From: Streptomyces rugosispiralis
Lineage (GTDB): Bacteria > Actinomycetota > Actinomycetes > Streptomycetales > Streptomycetaceae
Direction: 5' to 3'
NCBI RefSeq assembly: GCF_024505145.1
Contig: NZ_JANIAA010000014.1
Span: 140,443-204,442, forward strand
Length of the DNA stretch: 64,000 bases
The notes under the pieces: generated by a model
Told to the model about the DNA's origin: nothing
Database searches by the model: none
The model's input: only the letters and a program-made list of their open reading frames with translations
In this document: positions 17,024 to 25,404 of the stretch, piece by piece
Layout: each line of letters begins with the position of its first letter
Position numbering within the stretch: the stretch's first letter is position 1
Made by a program: the position numbers and the translations under genes

Positions 17024-17959
17024 GTGAACGCTCAACCACTGCCTGAGCCGCAGGACCGACCTGCCCGGCTCACCGTCGGGGTCGTCGGCGCGGGCCGCGT
17101 CGGCCCGGCCCTCGCCGCCTCGCTGAGACTGGCCGGGCACCGCCCGGTCGCCGCGTCCGGTGTCTCCGACGCCTCCGTGCGCCGGGCCGCCGCGCTGCTT
17201 CCCGAAGTCCCCATCGTGCCGCCCTCCGAGGTGCTGGCGCGGGCCGAGCTGGTGCTGCTCACCGTCCCCGACGACGCCCTGCCCGAGCTGGTCGGCGGCC
17301 TCGCCGAAACCGGCGCGGTGCGCCCCGGCCAGCTGCTGGTGCACACCTCCGGCCGGTACGGCGTCAGCGTGCTGGAGCCCGCGCTGCGGGCCGGTGCGCT
17401 GCCGCTCGCGCTGCACCCCGTCATGACCTTCACCGGCACCTCGGTGGACGTCCAGCGGCTGGCCGGCTGCTCCTTCGGCGTCACCGCTCCCGAGGAGCTG
17501 CGGCTGGCGGCCGAGGCGCTGGTCATCGAGATGGGCGGGGAGCCCGAGTGGATCGCGGAGGAGTCCCGTCCGCTCTACCACGCCGCCCTCGCCATCGGCG
17601 CCAACCACCTCACCACGCTGGTCGCCCAGTCCCTGGAGCTGCTGCGCGCGTCCGGGGTCGAGGCCCCCGACCGGATGCTCGGCCCCCTCCTCGGCGCCGC
17701 GCTGGACAACGCGCTGCGCAGCGGCGACGCCGCGCTCACCGGTCCGGTCGCGCGCGGCGACGCGGGCACGGTGGCCGCCCATGTGGCCGAGCTGCGGCGG
17801 CACGCCCCGCACGCCGTGGCCGGCTATCTGGCCATGGCCCGTACGACCGCGGACCGGGCGCTCGCGCACGGTCTGCTCAAGCCGGAGCTCGCCGAGGACC
17901 TGCTGGGCGTGCTCTCGGACGTGACCGACGCACGGGGCCGGGGAGGTAGTGAGGCATGA
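17024..17959 (+). CDS. Rossmann-fold DUF2520 protein, first gene of the CoA/NAD precursor operon
   Basis: A 311-residue protein with an N-terminal NAD(P)-binding Rossmann motif, VGVVGAGRVGPALAASLRLAG, and a C-terminal all-helical DUF2520 domain (LYHAALAIGANHLTTLVAQS). The order matches the 6-phosphogluconate dehydrogenase-like fold, which includes ketopantoate reductase. Its stop overlaps panC by four bases, and a homologue sits beside panC in mycobacteria (from memory). That makes ketopantoate reduction a reasonable but unproven role. The start is GTG 17024 with GGAACGGAAGG upstream. A likely -10, TAGCAT, is at 16965-16970. Confidence 0.8.
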   Translation: MNAQPLPEPQDRPARLTVGVVGAGRVGPALAASLRLAGHRPVAASGVSDASVRRAAALLPEVPIVPPSEVLARAELVLLTVPDDALPELVGGLAETGAVRPGQLLVHTSGRYGVSVLEPALRAGALPLALHPVMTFTGTSVDVQRLAGCSFGVTAPEELRLAAEALVIEMGGEPEWIAEESRPLYHAALAIGANHLTTLVAQSLELLRASGVEAPDRMLGPLLGAALDNALRSGDAALTGPVARGDAGTVAAHVAELRRHAPHAVAGYLAMARTTADRALAHGLLKPELAEDLLGVLSDVTDARGRGGSEA

Positions 17960-18927
17960 GCCCGAGGCTGTGGACCAAGGCGCTTCCAGGGGAGCCGGAT
18001 GTGGAGCTGTTCCGTCATCGCCGGGAGCTGGACGCGGCGCTCGCCCACTTCGCCGTGCCGGGGCGCACGGCCGTCGTGATGACCATGGGCGCGCTGCACG
18101 ACGGGCACGCCTCGCTTATCCGCGCCGCCCGCGCCCGGGTGGGCGCCAAGGGCATGGTGACCGTCACCGTCTTCGTCAATCCGCTGCAGTTCGGCGCGGG
18201 CGAGGACCTCGACCGCTATCCGCGCACCCTCGACGCCGACCTCGAGGTCGCGGCCGAGGCGGGCGCGGACATCGTCTTCGCCCCCACCGCCGAGGAGGTC
18301 TACCCGGGCGGTGAGCCGGGCGTCCGGATCACCGCCGGGACCCTCGGCGAGCGCTATGAGGGCGCCTCGCGCCCCGGCCACTTCGACGGGATGCTCACCG
18401 TCGTCGCCAAGCTGCTCCATCTCACCCGTCCCGATATCGCCTTCTTCGGCGAGAAGGACGCCCAGCAGCTCTCGCTGGTCCGCCGGATGGCCCGCGACCT
18501 GAACTTCCCCGTGGAGATCGTCGGCGTCCCCACCGTCCGGGAGGGCGACGGGCTCGCCCTCTCCAGCCGTAACCGCTATCTGACGGCCGAGGAGCGGGAC
18601 ACCGCGCTGGCCCTGTCCCGCGCGCTGTTCGCGGGGCGCGACGCGGGGCTGCTGGCGGCCGGGGAGGGCGCGGCCGGGGCCGAGGAGCACGAGCTCATAC
18701 GGGTCGCGTCGCCCGCCGCGGTGCGGTCCGCGGCGCGGGCGGTGCTCGACGAGGCGGCGGGGTTCGAACCGCCGCTCGTCCTGGACTATCTGGGCCTGGT
18801 CGACCCCGTCGACTTCACCGAGGTCTCCGACGGACACACCGGCGAGGCCGTGCTGGCCGTCGCCGCCAAGGTCGGCGCCACCCGCCTGATAGACAACATC
18901 CGCCTGTGGATCGGAGCCGCCCGATGA
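17956..18927 (+). CDS. panC: Pantoate--beta-alanine ligase (pantothenate synthetase)
   Basis: Joins pantoate and beta-alanine with ATP to make pantothenate, the precursor of CoA. The 323-residue sequence has the nucleotidyltransferase motif MTMGALHDGHASLI (HIGH-like), FVNPLQFGAGEDLDRYPR, the FFGEKDAQQLSLVRRM motif and ALSSRNRYL, the KMSKS-like loop. The start ATG overlaps the stop of the DUF2520 gene (ATGA), and its own stop overlaps nadB, so the operon is tightly coupled. No panB or panD is visible in this window. Confidence 0.95.
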   Translation: MSPRLWTKALPGEPDVELFRHRRELDAALAHFAVPGRTAVVMTMGALHDGHASLIRAARARVGAKGMVTVTVFVNPLQFGAGEDLDRYPRTLDADLEVAAEAGADIVFAPTAEEVYPGGEPGVRITAGTLGERYEGASRPGHFDGMLTVVAKLLHLTRPDIAFFGEKDAQQLSLVRRMARDLNFPVEIVGVPTVREGDGLALSSRNRYLTAEERDTALALSRALFAGRDAGLLAAGEGAAGAEEHELIRVASPAAVRSAARAVLDEAAGFEPPLVLDYLGLVDPVDFTEVSDGHTGEAVLAVAAKVGATRLIDNIRLWIGAAR

Positions 18928-20735
18928 CCCGCCCGACCGGGCGCCCGGCGGCCCTGGCCGCCGCCCCCGCCCTGCGCGCCCCCGCCCCCGGCTGGGCCAC
19001 CGAGGCCGATGTCGTGGTCGTCGGCTCCGGGGTCGCCGGGCTGACCGTGGCGCTGCGCTGCGCCGCGGCCGGGGCGAAGGTCACCGTGGTCACCAAGGCC
19101 CGCCTGGACGACGGCTCCACGCGCTGGGCCCAGGGCGGCATAGCCGCCGCCCTCGGCGAGGGCGACACCCCCGAACAGCACCTGGACGACACCCTGGTGG
19201 CCGGTGCCGGGCTCTGCGACGAGCAGGCGGTGCGGGCACTGGTCACCGAGGGGCCCGACGCGGTGCGCCGGCTCATCGCCACCGGCGCCCGCTTCGACGC
19301 CGACGACACCACGGGCGAGATCCTGCTGACCCGCGAGGGCGGCCACCACCACCGCCGGATCGCCCACGCGGGCGGCGACGCGACCGGCGCGGAGATCTCC
19401 CGGGCCCTGGTCGAGGCGGTCCGCGCGGCCGGTATCGACACCGTGGAGAACGCCCTGGTGCTCGATCTGCTCAAGGACGGCTCCGGCCGGGCGGCCGGGG
19501 TCACCCTGCACGTCATGGGCGAGGGCCGGCGGGACGGCGTGGGCGCCGTAAGGGCGGGCGCGGTCGTGCTCGCCACGGGCGGCATGGGCCAGATCTTCTC
19601 CGCCACCACCAACCCCGCCGTCTCCACCGGCGACGGGGTCGCGCTCGCGCTGCGCGCGGGGGCCGAGGTCAGCGATCTGGAGTTCGTGCAGTTCCATCCC
19701 ACGGTGCTGTGGCTGGGCCCGGAGGCGGAAGGCCAGCAGCCGCTGGTCTCGGAGGCGGTGCGCGGCGAGGGCGCCCATCTCGTGGACGCCGACGGGGTGC
19801 GGTTCATGCGGGGGCAGCACGAGCTGGCCGAACTGGCGCCCCGTGACATCGTCGCCAAGGGCATCATGCGGCGGATGCGGGAGCGCGGCGCCGAGCACAT
19901 GTACCTGGACGCGCGACACTTCGGGGCCGCGATGTGGGAGCGGCGCTTCCCGACCATCCTCGCCGCCTGCCGCGCCCATGGCATCGACCCGGTGACCGAG
20001 CCCATCCCGGTCGCCCCGGCCGCGCACTACGCGAGCGGCGGGGTCCGCACCGATCTGCGCGGCCGCACCACGGTCCCCGGTCTCTACGCCTGCGGGGAGG
20101 TCGCCTGCACCGGCGTCCACGGGGCCAATCGGCTGGCCTCCAACTCCCTTCTGGAGGGCCTGGTCTTCGCGGAGCGCATCGCGGAGGACATCGGGGAGCG
20201 CATCGCGGAGGACGTCACCGCGGGGGCGGAGTCCGCGGGACGCGAGCCGCCTGCGGAGCAGACCGGGCCATCGGCTCCCGGCGGCGCCTCCGGCGAGGCG
20301 CCCCCGCTCGCCTCGGAGGCGCCCCTGTTCGCCTCTGAGGCCCGCTACGAGATCCAGCACATCATGACCCACGGCGCCGGAGTGCTCCGCTCCGCCGAGA
20401 GCCTGGCCCGCGCCGCCGAACGGCTGGAGCGCGTCCAGGACGACGCCGTGGCGCAGTTGCGGCGGGACGGCAAGACGGCCGAGCCCGGGGTCGAGACCTG
20501 GGAGGCCACCAACCTCCACCTCGTCGCCCGGGTCCTGGTGGCCGCCGCGCTCCGCCGCGAGGAGACCCGCGGCTGCCACTGGCGCGAGGACCGCCCCGAG
20601 CGCGACGACGCCGCCTGGCGCCGCCATCTGCTGGTCACCCTCCGCCCGGACGGCGCCCTCGATGTCCGTTCCACGGACTCCGAAGCGTTTCCCCCATCGA
20701 CCACCCCCCGAGCCGAGACGGAGTCCCGCCCGTGA
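18924..20735 (+). CDS. nadB: L-aspartate oxidase
   Basis: FAD enzyme that oxidises L-aspartate to iminoaspartate, the first step of de novo NAD synthesis. It has 603 residues: the FAD dinucleotide motif is VVVVGSGVAGLTVALRCAAA, followed by RWAQGGIAAALGEGD, the family motif FVQFHPTVLW, and CGEVACTGVHGANRLASNSLLEGLVF near the flavin. About residues 430-470 form a Gly/Ala/Glu-rich insertion (20215-20335) not expected in the core fold. The C-terminal helical domain ends in a Ser/Pro-rich tail. The start overlaps the panC stop (ATGA). Quinolinate synthase (nadA) is not in this window. Confidence 0.95.
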   Translation: MTRPTGRPAALAAAPALRAPAPGWATEADVVVVGSGVAGLTVALRCAAAGAKVTVVTKARLDDGSTRWAQGGIAAALGEGDTPEQHLDDTLVAGAGLCDEQAVRALVTEGPDAVRRLIATGARFDADDTTGEILLTREGGHHHRRIAHAGGDATGAEISRALVEAVRAAGIDTVENALVLDLLKDGSGRAAGVTLHVMGEGRRDGVGAVRAGAVVLATGGMGQIFSATTNPAVSTGDGVALALRAGAEVSDLEFVQFHPTVLWLGPEAEGQQPLVSEAVRGEGAHLVDADGVRFMRGQHELAELAPRDIVAKGIMRRMRERGAEHMYLDARHFGAAMWERRFPTILAACRAHGIDPVTEPIPVAPAAHYASGGVRTDLRGRTTVPGLYACGEVACTGVHGANRLASNSLLEGLVFAERIAEDIGERIAEDVTAGAESAGREPPAEQTGPSAPGGASGEAPPLASEAPLFASEARYEIQHIMTHGAGVLRSAESLARAAERLERVQDDAVAQLRRDGKTAEPGVETWEATNLHLVARVLVAAALRREETRGCHWREDRPERDDAAWRRHLLVTLRPDGALDVRSTDSEAFPPSTTPRAETESRP

Positions 20736-21763
20736 GCAGCAGCACTTCCCAAGACCGTCAGCCACCCGTGTCCCTGCCGCTGCTCCAGATCGGCGGCCCC
20801 GATGAGGGGGGCGGCTGCGGCGACGCCTGCGGCTGCGGCGGTGGCGACGGTGAACTCGACCCGATGGAGTGCGGTCTGGACCCCGATCTGGCCGAGCTGC
20901 TGATCCGCGCCGGACTCGACCCCATCCAGGTCGAGGACATCGCCCATATGGCCATCGAGGAGGACCTCGACCAGGGCGTGGACGTCACCACCGTGGCCAC
21001 TGTCCCCGAGGACGCCTTCGCCACCGGCGACTTCACGGCCCGTGAGGCGGGCACCGTCGCGGGACTGCGGATCGCCGAGGCGATCCTGTCCGTGGTCTGC
21101 ACGGACGAGTTCGAGGTCGAGCGGCATGTGGAGGACGGCGACCGGGTGGAGCCCGGCCAGAAGCTGCTCAGCGTCCGCACCCGCACCCGCGACCTGCTCA
21201 CCGGCGAGCGCAGCGCGCTCAACCTGCTGTGCCGGCTCTCCGGGATCGCGACGGCGACCCGTGCCTGGGCGGACGCCCTGGACGGGACGAAGGCGAAGGT
21301 TCGTGACACCCGTAAGACCACCCCGGGGCTGCGCGCCCTGGAGAAGTACGCGGTGCGCTGCGGCGGTGGGGTCAACCACCGGATGTCGCTCTCGGACGCC
21401 GCGCTGGTGAAGGACAACCACGTGATCGCGGCGGGCGGCGTCGCGGAGGCGTTCGGCGCCGTACGGGCCGAGTTCCCGGATGTGCCGATCGAGGTGGAGG
21501 TCGACACCCTGGAGCAGATCCCGCCGGTCCTGGCGGCGGGCGCGGACCTCATCCTGCTGGACAACTTCACCCCGGAGCGGACCCGCCAGGCCGTCGAGCT
21601 GGTCGCCGGGCGCGCCGCGCTGGAGTCCTCGGGGCGGCTGACGCTCGCCAACGCCCGTACGTACGCCGAGACGGGCGTCGAGTATCTGGCGGTCGGCGCG
21701 CTCACCCACTCCTCCCCGATCCTGGACATCGGCCTGGACCTGCGCGAGGCCGAGGAGAAGTAA
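20732..21763 (+). CDS. nadC: Nicotinate-nucleotide diphosphorylase (carboxylating) with Cys-rich N-terminal extension
   Basis: Makes nicotinate mononucleotide from quinolinate and PRPP with loss of CO2. The catalytic core starts near residue 50 and carries VRDTRKTTPGLRALEKYAVRCGGG, HRMSLSDAALVKDNH and EVEVDTLEQI, which bind PRPP and quinolinate. GTG 20732 overlaps the nadB stop. Before the core there is an extension with four cysteines at residues 29, 33, 35 and 47 in a Gly-rich stretch. I know of no such element in standard NadC. It could bind metal or an Fe-S cluster, or be flexible and unimportant. Confidence 0.93.
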   Translation: MSSSTSQDRQPPVSLPLLQIGGPDEGGGCGDACGCGGGDGELDPMECGLDPDLAELLIRAGLDPIQVEDIAHMAIEEDLDQGVDVTTVATVPEDAFATGDFTAREAGTVAGLRIAEAILSVVCTDEFEVERHVEDGDRVEPGQKLLSVRTRTRDLLTGERSALNLLCRLSGIATATRAWADALDGTKAKVRDTRKTTPGLRALEKYAVRCGGGVNHRMSLSDAALVKDNHVIAAGGVAEAFGAVRAEFPDVPIEVEVDTLEQIPPVLAAGADLILLDNFTPERTRQAVELVAGRAALESSGRLTLANARTYAETGVEYLAVGALTHSSPILDIGLDLREAEEK

Positions 21764-21766
21764 GCG

Positions 21767-21871
21767 ATGCTCCTGACCATCGACGTCGGCCCGCCCGTCG
21801 CCCCACCCACCACCCCAGGGCGCGCCCTCGGCCGTGAGCCCGACCGGAAGCGGTGCCGCCCATGCTGTTGA
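21767..21871 (+). other. Short ORF that repeats the start of coaX (relic or leader ORF)
   Basis: Four bases after the nadC stop, with GAGGAG just upstream, an ATG opens a 34-codon ORF whose first eight residues (MLLTIDVG) equal those of CoaX. The 23 bases from 21767 match those from 21862 at 20 positions. The copies are 95 bp apart, so they are out of frame with each other. The short ORF ends at 21871, ten bases inside coaX. It may be a remnant of an older coaX start left by a small duplication, and it could couple coaX translation to nadC. Confidence 0.65.
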
Positions 21872-22659
21872 CCATCGACGTCGGGAACACCCACACCGTG
21901 CTCGGCCTCTTCGACGGCGACGAGATCGTCGAGCACTGGCGGATCTCCACCGACGCCCGCCGCACCGCCGATGAACTCGCCGTCCTGCTGCAGGGCCTGA
22001 TGGGCATGCATCCGCTGCTCGGCGAGGAGCTGGGCGACGGGATCGCGGGCATCTCCATCTGCTCCACCGTCCCCTCCGTCCTCCACGAGCTGCGCGAGGT
22101 GACCCGCCGCTACTACGGCGATGTGCCGTCCGTCCTGGTCGAGCCGGGCGTGAAGACCGGTGTGCCGATCCTGGTGGACAACCCCAAGGAGGTCGGCGCC
22201 GACCGGATCATCAACGCGCTGGCCGCCGTCGAGCTGTACGAGGGTCCGTGCGTGGTGGTCGACTTCGGCACCGCGACGACCTTCGACGCGGTCAGTGCGC
22301 GCGGGGAGTACGTGGGCGGGGTGATCGCGCCGGGCATCGAGATCTCGGTCGAGGCGCTGGGCGTACGCGGGGCGCAATTGCGCAAGATCGAGCTGGCCCG
22401 TCCACGCAGCGTGATCGGGAAGAACACGGTGGAGGCCATGCAGTCCGGCATCCTCTACGGCTTCGCGGGCCAGGTGGACGGAATCGTCCGCCGTATGGCG
22501 CGCGAACTCGCCCAGGACCCGGAGGACGTCACCGTGATCGCCACCGGTGGGCTGGCGCCCATGGTGCTAGGAGAATCCTCAGTGATCGATGAACATGAGC
22601 CCTGGTTGACCCTGATCGGCCTCAGACTGGTCTACGAGCGGAACGTCTCGCGCGGCTGA
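21862..22659 (+). CDS. coaX: Type III pantothenate kinase
   Basis: Phosphorylates pantothenate in the first step from vitamin B5 to CoA. The 265 residues match the family's normal length. The ASKHA nucleotide fold shows MLLTIDVGNTHTVLGLFDGD (phosphate 1), VGADRIINALAAV, VVVDFGTATTFDAV (the GTA motif) and GGVIAPGIEIS. ATG 21862 has only a weak GGAAG site, but translation may be coupled to the short ORF before it. It closes the DUF2520-panC-nadB-nadC operon, so making pantothenate and its first use lie on one transcript. Confidence 0.95.
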   Translation: MLLTIDVGNTHTVLGLFDGDEIVEHWRISTDARRTADELAVLLQGLMGMHPLLGEELGDGIAGISICSTVPSVLHELREVTRRYYGDVPSVLVEPGVKTGVPILVDNPKEVGADRIINALAAVELYEGPCVVVDFGTATTFDAVSARGEYVGGVIAPGIEISVEALGVRGAQLRKIELARPRSVIGKNTVEAMQSGILYGFAGQVDGIVRRMARELAQDPEDVTVIATGGLAPMVLGESSVIDEHEPWLTLIGLRLVYERNVSRG

Positions 22660-23020
22660 GCACCGGCGATCAGCTCTTCACCTGCTCTTCACCCGGGTGC
22701 TCGACCGCATTGACGGCATTCCGAAACGAATTCCCGCACTCGGGATTCGTCATGCGCAACTGATCGCTCTTCGCCAATGGGTCAAGGAGCGGTCAAGAGA
22801 AAGACGGCACATCGAATTCCGTATTGACAAGCGGAACGGCCGTCGACCATGTGCACCGGCACCCGGATGCGACGGTCCGCCCCCGGGTGCCGGGTCCGGA
22901 CGGGACCGCCTCGGCGCGGTCCCGTCCGGCGCTTCCCCCATATGGCGGCTCGGCGTCCGCAACGCGCCGCACCGTCCGACGCTCAGCGAAATTTGTCCGC
23001 TTAGCACTTAAAGTCGCCCC
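22660..23020. other. Intergenic region between coaX and a hypothetical gene
   Basis: This 361-bp stretch has no convincing gene. It is less GC-rich than its flanks in the first 180 bases. A TTGACA occurs near 22825 but has no matching -10. A TAAAGT hexamer at 23009-23014 lies six bases before the ATG of the next gene and is the likely -10 of a leaderless transcript. I see no strong terminator for the coaX operon. Confidence 0.5.
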
Positions 23021-23836
23021 ATGCCCACGCCATATGGATCCCGCGGCGGAATGGCGTTCAGTGCGGATGAGCTGCGTGTGCTCCGACGCGCCCTCGCCAT
23101 CGCCCTCCAACCCGACCCCGTCACCCCCTCTGCCGGCCCCCTCGGCCCGGACCGGGCGGAGGAGGTCCAGGACTGTCTCCGGCTCGCCGAGGCCATGGAC
23201 GAAGCGGTCCGCGAGGGCGGGCGGCTGCGAGCGTTCGTGCTCGACGAGCTCGCCCGCTACCGCGCCGCCCTGCCCGGCGCCGCCGTCGGCTATCTCGAGC
23301 AGCTCCAGGGCGCCCTCGCGGCCGGTTACGAGCCGCTGGCCGAGGATCTGGCCGCGCTCCGCGCGCTGTGCGGGTCGGCCGCCGGGGGCGGTGAGGCGGC
23401 GCGCCGGCGTGCGCTGCTGAGCCACTGCGAGCGCCTTGCCGAGCGGGGCGTGCGCGCCCGGCTCGCGGAGCGCGCCGGAGCCGTCGTGGAGCCGCGTGCG
23501 CGCCCCGCGGCGCCCCGGCTGCGCGCCCTGTCCGGCGGGGTCTCGGCGGCGTCCGGGGCGGCCGTGCGGGGGCCCGCCCGGAAGGGGGCCGAGGGCGCCC
23601 GGGAGGCCGTGCTCCAGTCCGACGAGCAGCGGCGTGAGCCCCGTAAGAAGCCCACGCCGCCGGAGCACGGCGATCGCGAGGAGCCGAAGCGGAGGGAGCC
23701 GGGCCGCCGGGCGCCGCGCCCGGGGCGTCCGGTGCCCACGCCCGCGGAGGTCTTCCCGCCCAAGCGCCGCCGCCCCTCGCCGCCCCCGGAGCGCGAGTCG
23801 GGGCTCGCGCCCGGCGCCGGGGTCCGCTCCGCCTGA
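23021..23836 (+). CDS. Conserved hypothetical protein, helical, with basic C-terminal tail
   Basis: A 271-residue protein of unknown function. Residues 12-150 are predicted helical (FSADELRVLRRALAIAL, CLRLAEAMDEAVREGGRLRA) and look like a compact alpha domain. From about residue 165 the sequence is Pro/Arg/Lys-rich and probably disordered. No signal peptide or membrane segment. It has its own promoter-like hexamer and is followed after about 100 bp by the small membrane protein gene. I do not recognise a domain with a known role. Confidence 0.7.
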   Translation: MPTPYGSRGGMAFSADELRVLRRALAIALQPDPVTPSAGPLGPDRAEEVQDCLRLAEAMDEAVREGGRLRAFVLDELARYRAALPGAAVGYLEQLQGALAAGYEPLAEDLAALRALCGSAAGGGEAARRRALLSHCERLAERGVRARLAERAGAVVEPRARPAAPRLRALSGGVSAASGAAVRGPARKGAEGAREAVLQSDEQRREPRKKPTPPEHGDREEPKRREPGRRAPRPGRPVPTPAEVFPPKRRRPSPPPERESGLAPGAGVRSA

Positions 23837-23939
23837 CCGGCCGGCCCCGGGGCGCCCCGCCCGGGACCGGTGCCCGGCTCCGGGAGGCCGCGGCGCGCCG
23901 CGTAATCTGGTGGTCTCGAGCAAAAGGAGGCCGAGAGCC

Positions 23940-24122
23940 ATGGATTATGTCTCCGCACTGATCCCGCCCATCGTGATGGCCGTGGCCTTCACCGCGCTCA
24001 TCGTGACGATGGTGAAGAGCCAGGGCGGCGCCAACAAGTCCAAGGAGGACGCCGCGGTGGACGCCGCGCTGGCGGCCAACGCCGAGGCCGAGCGCCCGGC
24101 GCCGGAGCGCCAGACCTCCTGA
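23940..24122 (+). CDS. Small single-pass membrane protein (60 residues)
   Basis: Starts at ATG 23940 with a perfect AAAGGAGG ribosome binding site ten bases upstream, so expression should be strong. Residues 5-25 (SALIPPIVMAVAFTALIVTMV) form one membrane helix, and the remaining 35 residues are charged and Ala/Glu-rich, likely cytoplasmic. There is no domain I can name. A strong terminator follows right after the stop, which makes this a short independent unit or the end of the 23021 transcript. Confidence 0.85.
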   Translation: MDYVSALIPPIVMAVAFTALIVTMVKSQGGANKSKEDAAVDAALAANAEAERPAPERQTS

Positions 24123-24141
24123 TCGGATCGATCACGCCGGA

Positions 24142-24178
24142 ACACGCCCCGTGGACGCGTCGCGTCCACGGGGCGTGT
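24142..24178 (+). terminator. Rho-independent terminator after the small membrane protein
   Basis: Sixteen-bp perfect arms, acacgccccgtggacg (24142-24157) and cgtccacggggcgtgt (24163-24178), with a 5-nt loop, followed by TGGCTTTTCC. This is a strong hairpin with a short T-run. Confidence 0.85.
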
Positions 24179-24243
24179 GGCTTTTCCCGTCCAACCGCCC
24201 AATCCTCCGGACATTCGGGACATCTACCACTATTATTCTCGGT

Positions 24244-24639
24244 GTGCCTCGGCCATTGGGAGATCTCGAAGACGCGGTCATGACGCGGGTGTGGAAGTGG
24301 AACCGCCCGGTCACGGTCCGGGAAGTCCTGGAAGACCTTCAGCGGGAACGCTCGATCGCCTACACGACGGTCATGACCGTAATGGACAACCTGCATCACA
24401 AGGGCTGGCTGCGCCGTGAGGTGGAAGGGCGCGCCTATCGATATGCCGCGGTCTCCACGCGCGCCGCCTACTCGGCCGCACTGATGAACGAAGCGTGGTC
24501 GACCAGTGACAACCCGGCGGCGGCACTCGTCGCGTTCTTCGGGATGATGTCCGAAGAGCAGCGCGACGCACTACGGGATGCCATGCGTGTCGCACAACTG
24601 GGGGAGCCGGGGGAGAGCCCCGGTGAGTCGGGGCGATGA
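24244..24639 (+). CDS. BlaI/MecI/CopY-family transcriptional regulator
   Basis: A 131-residue winged-helix repressor of the BlaI type. LGDLEDAVMTRVWKWNRPVT opens the DNA-binding domain, then VREVLEDL and the recognition helix YTTVMTVMDNLHHKGWLRRE. The C-terminal dimerisation helices are short. Relatives are released by proteolysis or by a signal; no BlaR1-type M56 peptidase lies beside this gene. The start is GTG 24244: a TATTAT hexamer (24231-24236) ends seven bases upstream and there is no ribosome binding site, so a leaderless mRNA is likely. The target genes are unknown. Confidence 0.8.
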   Translation: MPRPLGDLEDAVMTRVWKWNRPVTVREVLEDLQRERSIAYTTVMTVMDNLHHKGWLRREVEGRAYRYAAVSTRAAYSAALMNEAWSTSDNPAAALVAFFGMMSEEQRDALRDAMRVAQLGEPGESPGESGR

Positions 24640-24661
24640 CCCGGGGCGATAGCGTCCGGTC

Positions 24662-25183
24662 ATGTCCTCCCCACTATCAAAAGTAGTCACCGTCCGCCGC
24701 GCCCGGACCAGCGATGTTCGGGCGGTGCGTCGCCTCATCGACTCGTACGTGGACGATCGCATCCTGCTCGACAAAGCCACCGTGACGCTTTACGAGGACA
24801 TCCAGGAGTTCTGGGTCGCCGAGCGCGACGACGACGCTGAGGTCATTGGCTGTGGAGCGCTGCACGTCATGTGGGAAGACCTCGCGGAGGTCCGCACTCT
24901 CGCCGTCGATCGGACTCTCAAGGGCACCGGTGTAGGGCATCTGGTGCTTGACAAGCTGCTGCAGACCGCGCGCTGGCTGGGCGTGCGGCGCATTTTCTGC
25001 CTCACCTTCGAAGTCGACTTCTTCACCAAGCACGGCTTCGTGGAGATCGGCGAGACGCCGGTCGACGGCGATGTCTACAGCGAGCTCCTGCGTTCCTATG
25101 ACGAGGGCGTCGCCGAGTTCCTGGGTCTCGAACGGGTGAAGCCGAACACCCTTGGCAACAGCCGGATGCTTCTGCAACTGTGA
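24662..25183 (+). CDS. Amino-acid N-acetyltransferase (N-acetylglutamate synthase type, GNAT)
   Basis: A 173-residue GNAT enzyme of the short actinobacterial N-acetylglutamate synthase type, which acetylates glutamate with acetyl-CoA to start arginine synthesis. The opening VRRARTSDVRAVRRLIDSYV is the family start, RTLAVDRTLKGTGVGHLVLD is the acetyl-CoA-binding motif A, and FTKHGFVEIG is motif B. In mycobacteria a protein of this kind is the known NAGS. The ATG follows TAGCGT (24650-24655) after six bases with no ribosome binding site, so leaderless. It is not linked to other arg genes here. Confidence 0.82.
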   Translation: MSSPLSKVVTVRRARTSDVRAVRRLIDSYVDDRILLDKATVTLYEDIQEFWVAERDDDAEVIGCGALHVMWEDLAEVRTLAVDRTLKGTGVGHLVLDKLLQTARWLGVRRIFCLTFEVDFFTKHGFVEIGETPVDGDVYSELLRSYDEGVAEFLGLERVKPNTLGNSRMLLQL

Positions 25184-25404
25184 TCGCGGGCCCTATGTCC
25201 GAATCGCTCCCCTATCACATAGCTCCGGAACATGACCTTCCATGAGGCTTCCCGCTTGGTGGATCGGTCGAACCTTCGCGGGGGGTTTGTGTTTTTCCGG
25301 GAAAAGCGGTTTCCTATTCTCCCGTAGTGTAATTACCTGGGGGGTGAGTCATCAGCGGCTAACGCCGCGCCCCCGAGCCCCCCGTTTTCCCTGAAAGGAA
25401 CCCC
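25184..25404 (+). promoter_or_regulatory. AT-rich upstream region of lsr2
   Basis: The 221-bp gap contains a T-rich stretch and a short inverted repeat, ggaaa-agcgg-tttcc, followed by TATTCT, which could be a -10. Autoregulation by Lsr2 binding to this stretch is inference; the exact start of transcription cannot be read from sequence. Confidence 0.4.

Noticed and set aside
22825..22850. TTGACA as a promoter
   Set aside because: No TANNNT at 16-19 bp downstream, and the following gene is better explained by the hexamer at 23009.
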